Part shown: positions 1 through 8,484 of the stretch, one piece after another | Layout of the letters: each line of letters begins with the position of its first letter | Numbering within the stretch: the first letter of the stretch is position 1 | Assembly: GCF_001908205.1 (NCBI RefSeq) | Contig: NZ_LGHL01000006.1 | Span: forward strand, 1 to 64,000 | Length of the DNA stretch: 64,000 nt | From: Bradyrhizobium sp. NAS80.1 | GTDB taxonomy: Bacteria; Pseudomonadota; Alphaproteobacteria; Rhizobiales; Xanthobacteraceae | Direction: 5' to 3' | Program-made: the position numbers and the translations under genes | Notes under the pieces: model-generated | What the model saw: only the letters and a program-made list of their open reading frames with translations | What the model was told of the DNA's origin: nothing | Databases searched by the model: none

Positions 1-324
1 GGGGGCTTCCGTGGCGGAGGCGGCGGAGGCGGCTTAAGTGGCGGAGGCGGTGGCCGGCGCTCCGATATCGCGCTGAAGCATGACATCGTCCTGCTCGGCC
101 ATCTCGCCAACGGCCTTGGCTACTATCGCTTCAGCTACATCGGCAGCGAAAAGGCCTATGTCGGCGTCATGGCGCAGGAGGTCGAGCGGGTGATTCCTGA
201 CGCTGTGACCCGCGGCAGCGATGGTTACCTGCGTGTCTACTATGAAAAGCTCGGACTGACTTTCCGCACATACCGCGACTGGCTCGCGGGCGGCGCGAGG
301 ATCCCTGCGGAGGTGACGCCATGA
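1..324 (+). CDS. C-terminal part of an S74 autochaperone (tail-fibre-domain) protein, 5-prime truncated by the window edge
   Basis: The frame starting at base 1 is open to a TGA at 322-324. It begins with a glycine-rich stretch (about 18 residues, mostly Gly) and continues into an intramolecular chaperone of the Peptidase_S74 type. A Ser-Asp pair (Ser codon at 61-63), the usual self-cleavage position, is followed by Leu-Lys, then a YYRFSYIG block and a YVGVMAQEV block, and ends with a DGYLRVYYEKLGL-like tail. In phage tail spikes this domain helps trimerise the stalk and is then released. Here the preceding repeat is poly-glycine and the next gene (DUF2950) overlaps by four bases, so it is probably a chromosomal secreted or surface protein rather than phage. 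The N-terminus is outside the window, so its full architecture is unknown. Confidence 0.75.
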   Translation, partial: GGFRGGGGGGGLSGGGGGRRSDIALKHDIVLLGHLANGLGYYRFSYIGSEKAYVGVMAQEVERVIPDAVTRGSDGYLRVYYEKLGLTFRTYRDWLAGGARIPAEVTP

Positions 325-1238
325 CCGGTTTGAAATCGTTCCGCCGCGCGGTCCTCCCGGGGATGATGGCGCTGGCGCTCATGGGATCGGCGTCACAGGC
401 ACAGGTGGCCTACAAGACACCGGAGGATGCAGCCGCCGCGCTCGCCGCGGCGGTCAAGAGCGGCCCGGGCGACATCCTGAAGGTGCTTGGCAGGGACGCC
501 GAGGACATCGTCTCTTCCGGCGACGAGGTCGCCGACAACGATATACGCCAGCGCTTCACGTCGATGTACGACGTCAAGCACGGCATCAAGGCCGAGGGCA
601 ACAAGACTGCGACCCTGATGCTGGGACCGGACGATTTCCCGTTCCCGATTCCGCTGGTCAACACCAAGACCGGCTGGGCGTTCGACACCGCCGAGGGACG
701 GATCGAGGTGCTCCGCCGTCGCATCGGCCGCAACGAGCTCGATGCGATCCAGACCGCTCTCGCCTATGTGGATGCGCAGAACGAATATGCCGACAAGGAC
801 CGGGGCGAGGGCGCCGGCGTCTATGCGCAACGCATCGTCTCTTCGCCCGGCAAGAAGGACGGCCTGTTCTGGCGCGACGACAGCGATCCGAGCCCGCTCG
901 GTGCGCTGGCGGCCGAGGCCTCGAAGGAGGGCTATCGCGCAGGCGATGTCGGGCCTGCGCCGTATCACGGCTACTACTTCCACATCCTCAAAGGGCAGGG
1001 CCCGAATGCGCCCGGCGGCGCGCTCAACTATGTCGTCAAGGGCAAGATGATCGGCGGCTTCGCCCTGATCGCCTGGCCCGCGGAGTACGGCAATTCCGGC
1101 GTCATGACCTTCCTGGTCAACCATGCTGGCGACGTCTACCAGAAGGATCTCGGCCAGCGCACGGAGTTCATCGCCGAGCGCACCACGCTGTTCGATCCCG
1201 ACCAGACCTGGAAGAAGGTTGATGCCGCAAAACCGTGA
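321..1238 (+). CDS. DUF2950 domain secreted protein
   Basis: This 305-residue protein has a basic N-terminus and hydrophobic core ending near AQA (about residue 27), so export by Sec is likely. The remainder matches the DUF2950 family along its length: an early region with alternating Ala and Asp/Glu, a VLRRRIGRNEL block, a DKDRGEG-like segment and a C-terminal GYYFHILKGQGPNAPGG block. The family has no established biochemical role. Its start ATG overlaps the stop of the S74 gene (ATGA), and the next secreted-protein gene begins before its stop, so the three form one translationally coupled unit. In other bacteria DUF2950 usually sits beside a secreted DUF3300 protein. Here an S74 protein takes that place. 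Confidence 0.85.
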   Translation: MTGLKSFRRAVLPGMMALALMGSASQAQVAYKTPEDAAAALAAAVKSGPGDILKVLGRDAEDIVSSGDEVADNDIRQRFTSMYDVKHGIKAEGNKTATLMLGPDDFPFPIPLVNTKTGWAFDTAEGRIEVLRRRIGRNELDAIQTALAYVDAQNEYADKDRGEGAGVYAQRIVSSPGKKDGLFWRDDSDPSPLGALAAEASKEGYRAGDVGPAPYHGYYFHILKGQGPNAPGGALNYVVKGKMIGGFALIAWPAEYGNSGVMTFLVNHAGDVYQKDLGQRTEFIAERTTLFDPDQTWKKVDAAKP

Positions 1239-1692
1239 ACAGGCTAGGGCGTCGTGCCTGCGCGCGTGCCGGCTGATCGTGATCGTCCTGCTGGCGCTGG
1301 CGTTCGCGACGCCAGTCACGCCATCCTTTGCGCAGGCCGCCGGCCATGTCCACGCCAAGATCGTCAAGGCCGGCCTCCTGATCGGCGGTGGCGGCGGCAG
1401 CGGCGTGCTCACTTACCGCGGCAAGAACTATCCTTTCAAGATCACCGGCCTGAGCTTCGGCATCACGGTGGGAGCGACCGTTGGCCGGCTCGACGGCTGG
1501 GCCTCGGGCATAAGCGAGGTCAGTGACTTCGCTGGCACCTACAGCTCGGTTGGCGGAGGCTTTGCGCTAGTCGGCGGCGTCAACGGCGTTCACCTCCGCA
1601 ACGAGAAGGGCGTCAACATCGTGCTTCAGGGTCCGAAGGCGGGAATGGAGCTCGCGGCTAACATTAGCCAGATCGCAATTGCCTTCAGATGA
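1222..1692 (+). CDS. Secreted EipA/DUF1134-like protein
   Basis: The ATG at 1222 lies inside the end of the DUF2950 gene and gives 156 residues. An earlier in-frame start at 1123 would add an Arg/Ser-rich leader that looks like shadow translation. Residues 15-38 form a signal peptide ending in FAQA. The mature part is glycine-rich with a GVLTYRGKNYPFKITGL segment, a DFAGTY motif and a late HLRNEKGV motif. This order resembles the EipA/DUF1134 family of small periplasmic beta-barrels tied to envelope integrity in Brucella, but the match is by eye and distant. A Las17/YSC84-type fold is an alternative. Function is unknown. Confidence 0.65.
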   Translation: MPQNREQARASCLRACRLIVIVLLALAFATPVTPSFAQAAGHVHAKIVKAGLLIGGGGGSGVLTYRGKNYPFKITGLSFGITVGATVGRLDGWASGISEVSDFAGTYSSVGGGFALVGGVNGVHLRNEKGVNIVLQGPKAGMELAANISQIAIAFR

Positions 1693-1779
1693 AGTCGATA
1701 ATGGCCGGCTTCGGTGATCACATTGCGTTTTGGTCGCCTTTGGGCGAGGTCGATCGGTCGCCTGGTCGATCGGCGAGGG

Positions 1780-2019
1780 CTATGGGCTCAGAAAAACGGC
1801 TTGGATGGGATCGCCGCTCCCCATAAGACCAAGCGATTGCAGTTCGTCTCGATGAGCGTCTACCTCCAGAATCGTCAGGAGAAGTGCCAGCACGACCGCG
1901 GTATAGATCAGGGACCGTGACGCTTTGGCAGGCGCGGCCTCATGGTCTGGCGGTATCGCATCGCGAAGTGATCGCCACATCGAGATGAAATGCAGATACG
2001 CCTTGGGTCGTATTTGCAT
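1780..2019 (-). CDS. Small single-pass membrane protein, unknown
   Basis: This 79-residue reading frame has a GAGG ribosome-binding site about nine bases before its ATG. Residues 1-35 are charged, residues 36-52 form one strongly hydrophobic helix (YTAVVLALLLTIL core), and the C-terminus is polar. I recognise no family. The region 1693-2230 is otherwise without a convincing gene. A 68-residue frame on the opposite strand (1714-1920) lacks such features and was not called. This one is kept because of the ribosome-binding site and membrane helix, but it could be spurious. Confidence 0.4.
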   Translation of the reverse strand: MQIRPKAYLHFISMWRSLRDAIPPDHEAAPAKASRSLIYTAVVLALLLTILEVDAHRDELQSLGLMGSGDPIQAVFLSP

Positions 2020-2230
2020 GACGTCGCCCTCGACGTTTCAGTCGGAGATGGGATCAGGCTAGGTCCGGTTCAAGCCGAGAACAGCCATTGCGGCATTGAG
2101 TAGCGGGCACTTTCTGTCATGCGGCGCAGCATGGAAACCGAACAGCGGCTTCGATCGTTGACGCGACCGAGCGAACGCAGATATCCCGCATGAGCGCCAG
2201 TAACCGCCCGGATCTACTGTAAAACCAGAG

Positions 2231-3529
2231 ATGAATTGGGTCCCGAGTCTCAGCACCAGTCTCCACATCGTTGCCGCCTTGCTGGCGATCCATTCATCGC
2301 CGGTGCAAGCGCAATTAACAGGTCACGGTGGACCCGTGCGGGCGATTGCGGTGTCCAGTGATGGCAACAACGTTCTGTCGGGCAGTTTCGATACCGCCGC
2401 CATCCGGTGGTCGCTCAAGACCGAAGCCGCTGAGCAGGTCCTTCGGTTTCACTCTGATGCGGTGAACGCGGTTGCCTTCCTGAAGGACGGGCGAATGGCG
2501 ACCGCTGGTGCGGATGCGAAGGTAGCGATCTGGACGGCCGGCCGGCAGCAGCCGGACCGGGTTTTCGAGGGCCATACCGCGCCGATCGTTTCACTGGCTG
2601 TCTCGCCGGATGGTGCAAGACTAGCCACTGCCTCCTGGGACCATACGGTTCGCGTCTGGTCGCTTGGCGACGGCGCGCAGCAGATTCTGGAAGGGCATGT
2701 GCAGAACGTCAACGGCGTCGCATTCACACTGGATGGTCGATCGCTGGTGAGCGTGGGTTATGATTGTGAGCTGAGGATCTGGCCGTTGGTGGAGGGCACC
2801 CCAAGCGTCGCGATGCTGGCTTCGCCCCTCAACGTCGTGGCGGTTGCACCGGACGGCGAGATCGTAACAGGTGGTGCCGACGGGAAACTACGCTTCCTGA
2901 CGTCAGAGGGCCAGGGAAGCGGCGAGGTTCAGGCTGGCCAGACGCCGATTGTCGCGCTGGGGATATCTCCAGACGGCACGTCGGTCGCTACTGCGGGAAT
3001 TGGCGGTGGCGTGGCGATCATCGACCGAAAGGCGCGGACCATCGCGCGAACGCTGGTCGATCCAGGTTCGCCGGCGTGGTCGGTCGCGTTCTTGCCTGAT
3101 AACGCGGCATTGCTGACGGGTGGCGCTGACGGCAAAATCCGACGCTGGAATGCGCTGACTGGCGAGCCCAAGGGCTCATCGTTGCAAGCCACGCCGCGCG
3201 ATCCGCTTGCCGCCTATGCAGGAGATCACGGCGCCGAGGTGTTCAGGGCGTGCATTGCCTGTCACACCCTGTCCGAGAAGGACGTGCAACGCGCCGGCCC
3301 CACGCTGGCCGGCTTGTACGGCCGCAGGATTGCGTCCCTGCCCGGCTATCGCTTCTCCGACGCTCTGAAAGGGATGAACATCGTCTGGACGCCTGAAACC
3401 GTATCAAAATTGTTCGAACTCGGTCCAAACGCCTACACGCCCGGCACAAAAATGCCGGACCAGCGGATCGGATCCGCGGAGGATCGCAAGGCGCTCACGG
3501 ATTTTCTCGGACGCGCGACGTCGAAATAA
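2231..3529 (+). CDS. Periplasmic WD40 beta-propeller fused to a c-type cytochrome domain
   Basis: The 432-residue product starts with a signal peptide (cleavage near VQAQ, residue 28). Seven WD40-like blades follow (about residues 30-325), recognisable by repeated GH...V..A.SPDG...G..D..IR.W patterns. The C-terminal 100 residues are a class I cytochrome c with one haem site (CIACH, about residue 342) and a likely axial Met in GTKMPDQ. Haem attachment places it in the periplasm. It is convergent with the polyferredoxin gene, 14 bases apart, and close to formate dehydrogenase, so it may carry electrons for, or scaffold, that respiratory system. This link is inference from position. The domain fusion itself is plainly visible. 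Confidence 0.85.
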   Translation: MNWVPSLSTSLHIVAALLAIHSSPVQAQLTGHGGPVRAIAVSSDGNNVLSGSFDTAAIRWSLKTEAAEQVLRFHSDAVNAVAFLKDGRMATAGADAKVAIWTAGRQQPDRVFEGHTAPIVSLAVSPDGARLATASWDHTVRVWSLGDGAQQILEGHVQNVNGVAFTLDGRSLVSVGYDCELRIWPLVEGTPSVAMLASPLNVVAVAPDGEIVTGGADGKLRFLTSEGQGSGEVQAGQTPIVALGISPDGTSVATAGIGGGVAIIDRKARTIARTLVDPGSPAWSVAFLPDNAALLTGGADGKIRRWNALTGEPKGSSLQATPRDPLAAYAGDHGAEVFRACIACHTLSEKDVQRAGPTLAGLYGRRIASLPGYRFSDALKGMNIVWTPETVSKLFELGPNAYTPGTKMPDQRIGSAEDRKALTDFLGRATSK

Positions 3530-3543
3530 CTCTTTGCGTCAAC

Positions 3544-5563
3544 CTAGTTCTTGGTTTCCCGTTGGCGCAAATAATCGTCGGTTGTACGCGGCGGCGTTCG
3601 CTCTGGAACGCCCTTGAACGGATCGAACTCTTGCTCGCTCATGGCGATGACGCGGCAATCCGCACACATTCTGACCACGTCCAGTCGCTTGTCGCCCATC
3701 GGAAACATCCAGTGCCGTCCTTCAAGCTTCGCGGCAATCTTGTCGATCGTACTTTTCACGCCGAAGGGCTTGTTGCAGCGGATGCAAAGCGCCGGTTCTT
3801 CTTCCTTGATTACGCGGGCCGCCGCTCTGGCGGCACCGAAATCGATCTGCGGCTTCAATGTAATCACCTTTTCCGGGCAGGCGCTTTGGCATAATCCGCA
3901 CTGAACGCAGGCGTCTTCGACGAATTTGAGCACGGGCCGTTCGGGATCGTCGCGAAGGGCGCCGGTAGGACAGATCGAGACGCAGGACAGGCACAGGGTG
4001 CACCCATCCACATTGACGCTGATCGCTCCGAGCGGCGCGCCTTCAGGCAGAGCGATCACGTCGGTCGGCGCAGGTGCGACGCGGTGCAGTTCGTGAAGAG
4101 CGAAGCGAAGCAGATCGCGCCGCTTGCCGACTGTCTTGAAGGTTGCGGGAAGCTGCACGGCCGGTGCGGGCTCGATCGCCCGCAGCACTTCACCCAGAAC
4201 ATCCGGATCGTCCGTTTCGATGGCTGAAACGCGCTGGCCGGAAAGTCCGAGTCCGGAAACAATGGTATTGGCTATCGCGATCGTCTGCGACAGACCAGTG
4301 AGATCATGCAGCGGCTTTGCCCGCAGAAGAAAGCGGATCGCCGCCGCGCCATAGGCAAAAGATGCCGCGACGGCTTCCAGGCCAATCTGCGCCACCTCGT
4401 TGACAGCGAACGGTAGTACATTGGCCGGAAGCCCATCGCCGTGACGAGCAAGCGCGTCGATCAGCGCAGCGCCATGTTGGTCATCGTGAAACAGTACAAT
4501 GGCATTCGCGCCACCGGCTTCCCGATAGGTCAGCAGCATGGCGCGCAATTTGTGCAGCAGCGTATCCGCTGGCGGCAGAGCATAGGAGGCTGCGCCTGTC
4601 GGGCAGGCCGCGGCACATTGGCCGCACCCGCCGCAGACCTCCGCGTTGATCTTGACGTGATCGCCGTCCGGCGTGATTGCCCTGGTCGGACAGAGATCGA
4701 GGCAGCGGTGGCAGCCCGTCTGCTTCGAGCGCGAATGGACGCAGATATCTGCAGTGAAATTGACGTATTGCGGTTTGTCGAAGCTGCCGACAAGGTCGCG
4801 GGCCTTCAGTACTGCGCGCAGCATGGCTGCCGGATCGCGTGGATCCGCCCGAAGATAACCGTCGCGCAAGTCGTGAGCGGGGAAAAGCGGCGTTCCGCCG
4901 GAAAGATCAAGGACGATGTCGCAGCGCGAGGTCAGGCCGCTGCGGGAAGCTTCGAAGACCAGTGTGTCGCGCGAGGAGGGGCGGGGCAAGGCGTAATTGT
5001 CGATTGCAAGCTCGAACGCCCCCAAATGGCCCTTGGCGTTGCGCACCGTTCCCTGGACGATCGGAAACGATGTCGTAGCCGGGGGGGGTCAGCTGCGCCG
5101 GCATTGTGAGCATGACCGTCACGTCGAGATGATCTGCAAGCAGTCGGCCGGCTTCGACCGCAGCTTCGTCGCGGCCGTAGATCAGGATCACACCTTCGCT
5201 CGATAAGGTGACAAATGGGAAGGCAGGCGCAATCTCGGACGCAGCTGCGAGCAGTGCCGCCATTTTGGGACCTGCCTTGGCCCCATCCACCGACCAGCCC
5301 GCCGTCTCGCGAAGATTGACGAATTCCAGCTTTCCGGAACGTCCCTTCGCCTCGTCGCCGAAAAGCGGTGCCTCCTGCGTGCAGCCGACGATGAGGGAGC
5401 CTTCCGCCTTCGCGGCGTTGCGAAAATGATCGAGCTCGGCGCGACAAAGCTGGCGGAACCCGGCGATTTCGCTCTTGCGGCATCCTCGCTTAAGGGCGGC
5501 CGTATCGAGGCGCATCGTGTCCTCGCACGAGCAGATCAGGATGGTTTTCGGCGGATCGACCAT
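3544..5563 (-). CDS. Polyferredoxin-like 4Fe-4S protein (interrupted by a frameshift at a G8 run)
   Basis: Two overlapping minus-strand frames join into one 672-residue protein if the run of eight G at 5081-5088 is read as seven. The first 165 residues (from the ATG at 5563) have a CSC motif near the start and no obvious iron-sulphur cluster. The second part carries at least four ferredoxin-type cysteine groups: CHRCLDLCP, CGGCGQCAAACP, CTLCLSCVSICP and CVQCGLCQSACP, plus late CXXC pairs. The protein is probably cytoplasmic, with no signal peptide. Similar long ferredoxins accompany formate dehydrogenase clusters in Bradyrhizobium, and it is divergent from that cluster here. It may shuttle electrons or help cofactor maturation. 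The frameshift is probably a sequencing error, though a long G run could also be variable in the cell. Confidence 0.82.
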
Positions 5564-5649
5564 ACGCAGTCATCTACCTCCCGAAGGTCAGGCAACGATA
5601 TTGAGCGGACTCGCGTCGCTTCCTCTGCTCGATTAAGTTATTCTCGCGC

Positions 5650-6432
5650 GTGGAGAAAAGGAAGCTGGAGGCTCGCCTGACGTCAACAGCCCGCACCCGC
5701 TCGTCGGTCTCGGACCCGATCAATCTGCCTCCGCCGTTCACGCTGGTGAGGCTGCGCGAAAGTCGTGACGCCTTCACCCGCGCCATGGAGATTGCCGAAG
5801 AGAGCGGGGCAGGTACGCTGACCTATGTGGGACGGTTCGATCTCGCCGAGTTCGCGGTCGTGCTTGAGCCCGGGGAGCCCTTGCGCACCGCGTGCCGCGC
5901 TTTTTATGCGGGAATGGTGGCGCTCACCGACGCCTTGCGTGCCTATGCGCCGCCGAACAAGGAGATCACGATCGACTGGCCGGATGCGATCCGTGTTGAC
6001 GGTGGTCTTATTGGTGGCGGGCGGCTCGGCTGGCCCTCACCTGCGAAAGAAGATGAGCCTCCGCACTGGCTGGTATTCGGCGCCATGATCAGGACAGTTG
6101 CGATGACTGACCGGGAAGCCGGCCTGTATCCGCTTGCTTCCGCACTGGATCAGGAGGGCTTTGGTGAGGCAGGCGCGGTTCAGGTGACCGAAGGCTTTGC
6201 GCGGCATCTGATGCGCGCACTCGACGCATGGCAAACCGACGGTTTCGACGGCATTGCACGCGATTTCCTGAATAGGCTGCTGCGCGAGCGGAATATCTCT
6301 CGCGCGATCGCCGACAACGGTGATCTTGTGGAACGCCGGATCGGGACGGACAGGACCGATCGGCGCGATTTGAGGAAGGCCTTGCTGTTGCCCTCGTGGC
6401 TCGATCCGAAGCTTGGAGGACCGCGCCAGTGA
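5650..6432 (+). CDS. Biotin/lipoate A/B protein ligase-like protein
   Basis: The product has 260 residues from a GTG start. The central part matches the lipoate/biotin ligase fold: an NKEITIDWPDAIRVDGGLIGGGRL stretch (here broken up: a WPD block, then VDGGLIGGGRLGW) corresponds to the nucleotide- and ligand-binding strand-turn of BirA/LplA enzymes. The C-terminus has a helical extension typical of the rhizobial family. It opens a five-gene chain in which each start codon overlaps the previous stop by four bases, leading toward formate dehydrogenase. It may therefore modify or chaperone a component of that system rather than a classical lipoyl domain. The exact N-terminus is uncertain because no strong ribosome-binding site precedes the GTG. 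Confidence 0.75.
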   Translation: MEKRKLEARLTSTARTRSSVSDPINLPPPFTLVRLRESRDAFTRAMEIAEESGAGTLTYVGRFDLAEFAVVLEPGEPLRTACRAFYAGMVALTDALRAYAPPNKEITIDWPDAIRVDGGLIGGGRLGWPSPAKEDEPPHWLVFGAMIRTVAMTDREAGLYPLASALDQEGFGEAGAVQVTEGFARHLMRALDAWQTDGFDGIARDFLNRLLRERNISRAIADNGDLVERRIGTDRTDRRDLRKALLLPSWLDPKLGGPRQ

Positions 6433-6968
6433 AGCTTCTGCGCACCATCGCGCTCGACCCCTCCGATACGTTCGTGTTCGACGTGCCGGCGGAGCCGGGC
6501 GATTGGGCGGTGTCGGGTGCGTTCCGCTTTTGCGATCGCGATCCGACGAAGCTGATCGGCAAGGATCGTTCGGCGTTCCGCAGCGGTTTTCTCGGAGTGC
6601 AGTCCTGGGGCTGGTCGACGCTGGTGCAAATCGTCCGCGCCACCGAGGACGATCGGCGGGCGGTGGTAGAGCTCCTTGCAAGGCAGCTGGTCGAACGGTT
6701 CGGGGCTCCGGATCTCGCTGCTGCGCGACTTGCCGCAGAAGATGAGGTTGCCTTTGCGCAATCGCTCTGCACGCATCCCCTCAGCGCGCTGATCGCGGTT
6801 CACCGTGCCGCAAGCGATGGCGAGATCCGCGAGTCATTCCGCAGATTGCAACTGCGCGAGGGCCAGCGTCATGGCAAGGCGTTCTCGTTCATGGAAGTGG
6901 AGGATGACGCCGAGGCCGACAGCACTCTCAACCCTGCGAAGGTGAGTGAGGAGCAGTGGCGCCGATGA
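6429..6968 (+). CDS. DUF6505 family protein
   Basis: The start is the GTG at 6429, which overlaps the preceding TGA (GTGA) and gives 179 residues. The sequence fits the DUF6505 family: an N-terminal KLLRTIALDPSDT-like segment, a central GSFRFCDRDP-type block and a WGWSTLVQI strand. There is no signal peptide or membrane segment, so it is cytoplasmic. The family has no assigned activity and is known mainly from its constant company with formate dehydrogenase genes in rhizobia. It is translationally coupled to both neighbours, which suggests a shared complex or maturation role. Confidence 0.8.
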   Translation: MKLLRTIALDPSDTFVFDVPAEPGDWAVSGAFRFCDRDPTKLIGKDRSAFRSGFLGVQSWGWSTLVQIVRATEDDRRAVVELLARQLVERFGAPDLAAARLAAEDEVAFAQSLCTHPLSALIAVHRAASDGEIRESFRRLQLREGQRHGKAFSFMEVEDDAEADSTLNPAKVSEEQWRR

Positions 6969-7972
6969 AGGATTTTTGGACCGCCTGCGGCTATCATCTG
7001 CTCGATCACAACGCGAGCGGCGGGCTCGTTGTCACGGATGAGTTCTTGAAGGCCTATTTGGCGCGTCCGGAGCTGATGCCGCCGGACAATGCATGCGTGG
7101 TCGAACGCAGGCTGCACCAGCAACTGCTCGTAGACCCGCGCCGGACGGTTTCTGCAGAGGAGATAGCCGCGATTGCCGATGCGGATGCACGAGAGAACTG
7201 GCAATTCGTGCTTGCATTTCGCCAGCTCCTCATGCGTGAGCCTACGCTGGAAGCGGCGTATCTCGCACTGGTGCGTTCGGGATCCATCAGCTTGCCGCCG
7301 CTATTTGTGAACCAACTGGTGCAGGTGATCCTGCGAAACGCGCTTGACGGCTGTGAGGACCCGTTCGTGCTGCGCGCAGCCGAATTGTTCTTCCGGGCAC
7401 AGCGTATAGTACCGCACGAACATTCGCTGCTGTTGGGAGACGAGGAAGTTGGCCACCGGGTGAGCCCGACGCCGGTATTGTCGCTGATCTCGATGTTGGG
7501 GGGCGCGACCAGCGCCGAGCTTGACGTACTGAGCGAGGCTAATGCCGACAGCTATTGGAGGCGCAGCGATCGGTTCGATCTTGCGCTCGAATTCAGCGTC
7601 GGAACGCGGGGCCCGGCTGAACTGGCAGGGGCCATGAGGCGCTGGATTTCACATTTGCTCGGAGTTGACGTCGTTATCGAACCGCTCACCGCCCTGCGCG
7701 ATGCGGAGCTCACCTGGTATGTTGGACTCGATGCTGACGGCACGCGAATAGGTGACTGGCTTTGGCACGGAGAGACGCTCGATAACCGAACGATGGCACG
7801 CGTGCTTGCGTTGTTCCGTGTGACTTTCGCCGATGCCGGTCTGGTGGTCGATGCCGTAGGGCGCGAGCCGGTCTACCTGATACTTGCAATGACCTCCGAT
7901 CGGCTGGTGCGCATGAAGCCGCAAAACCTGTTGACGGGACTGCCGATCAAACATCTGGAGGCTGCTACGTGA
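6965..7972 (+). CDS. DUF6352 family protein
   Basis: The ATG at 6965 overlaps the preceding stop by four bases and gives 335 residues beginning KDFWTACGYHLL, a hallmark start of the DUF6352 family. The protein is acidic and helical in its first half (many Leu/Arg/Ala/Glu), with a later region of strands (SPTPVLSLISMLGG, then TWYVGLDADGTRIGDWLWHG). There is no export signal. No biochemical role is known. It is always found in the formate-dehydrogenase neighbourhood in related genomes as far as I recall, and here it is the middle member of a five-gene coupled chain. Confidence 0.82.
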   Translation: MKDFWTACGYHLLDHNASGGLVVTDEFLKAYLARPELMPPDNACVVERRLHQQLLVDPRRTVSAEEIAAIADADARENWQFVLAFRQLLMREPTLEAAYLALVRSGSISLPPLFVNQLVQVILRNALDGCEDPFVLRAAELFFRAQRIVPHEHSLLLGDEEVGHRVSPTPVLSLISMLGGATSAELDVLSEANADSYWRRSDRFDLALEFSVGTRGPAELAGAMRRWISHLLGVDVVIEPLTALRDAELTWYVGLDADGTRIGDWLWHGETLDNRTMARVLALFRVTFADAGLVVDAVGREPVYLILAMTSDRLVRMKPQNLLTGLPIKHLEAAT

Positions 7973-8484
7973 GCCCTGCAGCTCGGCCGCTGTTGCGCAT
8001 TCCGGTCGGTGTCGTGGTCGAGCGCCGACAAGCGGATTCCCCATGGATCGATTTTATCTGGCGTGGCATCGGCGTGCTGCCGGATGAGCCGGAGATGGCG
8101 CCATGGACCATCATACGGGAGGAGGAGGGAACGACGCTCTTTTACGCGGGGAGTGCGACGGTGGATCTCTATCGTTCGGAAGCAGCGCGCTACCGCGACA
8201 ATCTTGCCACGGGGGCTCCCAGTATCTGGGTCGTATTGATCCCTGCCGAGGGCACCTGGCCCTACGCGATCGGCGCCGTCACGGCAGATCCCGCGGAAGG
8301 GGAGGCATTCACGCAGGCAGGCGCCAATCTGGTCGAAGCCGTTCCAATGCCTGAGGCGCTGCATCAGGCGATTGAAAACTTCATTGCCGAGCACCACGTC
8401 GAGGTGGAGTTCGTCAAGCGCGAGCGGCGCCGTGCCGATCCGGAAGCGCTCGCGCGACGTCACCACGAAGGTGGGCACGAATGA
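7969..8484 (+). CDS. DUF3305 domain protein
   Basis: The GTG at 7969 overlaps the previous stop and gives 171 residues. The first half matches DUF3305: a VGVVVERRQADSPWIDFIWR opening (shown only in part), a PEMAPWTI block and a conserved LFYAGSATVDLYRSEAA segment. The C-terminus is rich in Arg, Glu and His. It is always paired with DUF3306, as here, where the next ATG overlaps its stop. The pair occurs almost only beside formate dehydrogenase genes of proteobacteria, so a role in assembly or regulation of that enzyme is likely, but no activity is established. Confidence 0.85.
   Translation: MSPAARPLLRIPVGVVVERRQADSPWIDFIWRGIGVLPDEPEMAPWTIIREEEGTTLFYAGSATVDLYRSEAARYRDNLATGAPSIWVVLIPAEGTWPYAIGAVTADPAEGEAFTQAGANLVEAVPMPEALHQAIENFIAEHHVEVEFVKRERRRADPEALARRHHEGGHE

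Noticed and set aside
393..1412. 339-residue open frame antisense to the DUF2950 gene
   Set aside because: Shadow frame; the plus strand carries two signal-peptide proteins with overlaps typical of an operon.
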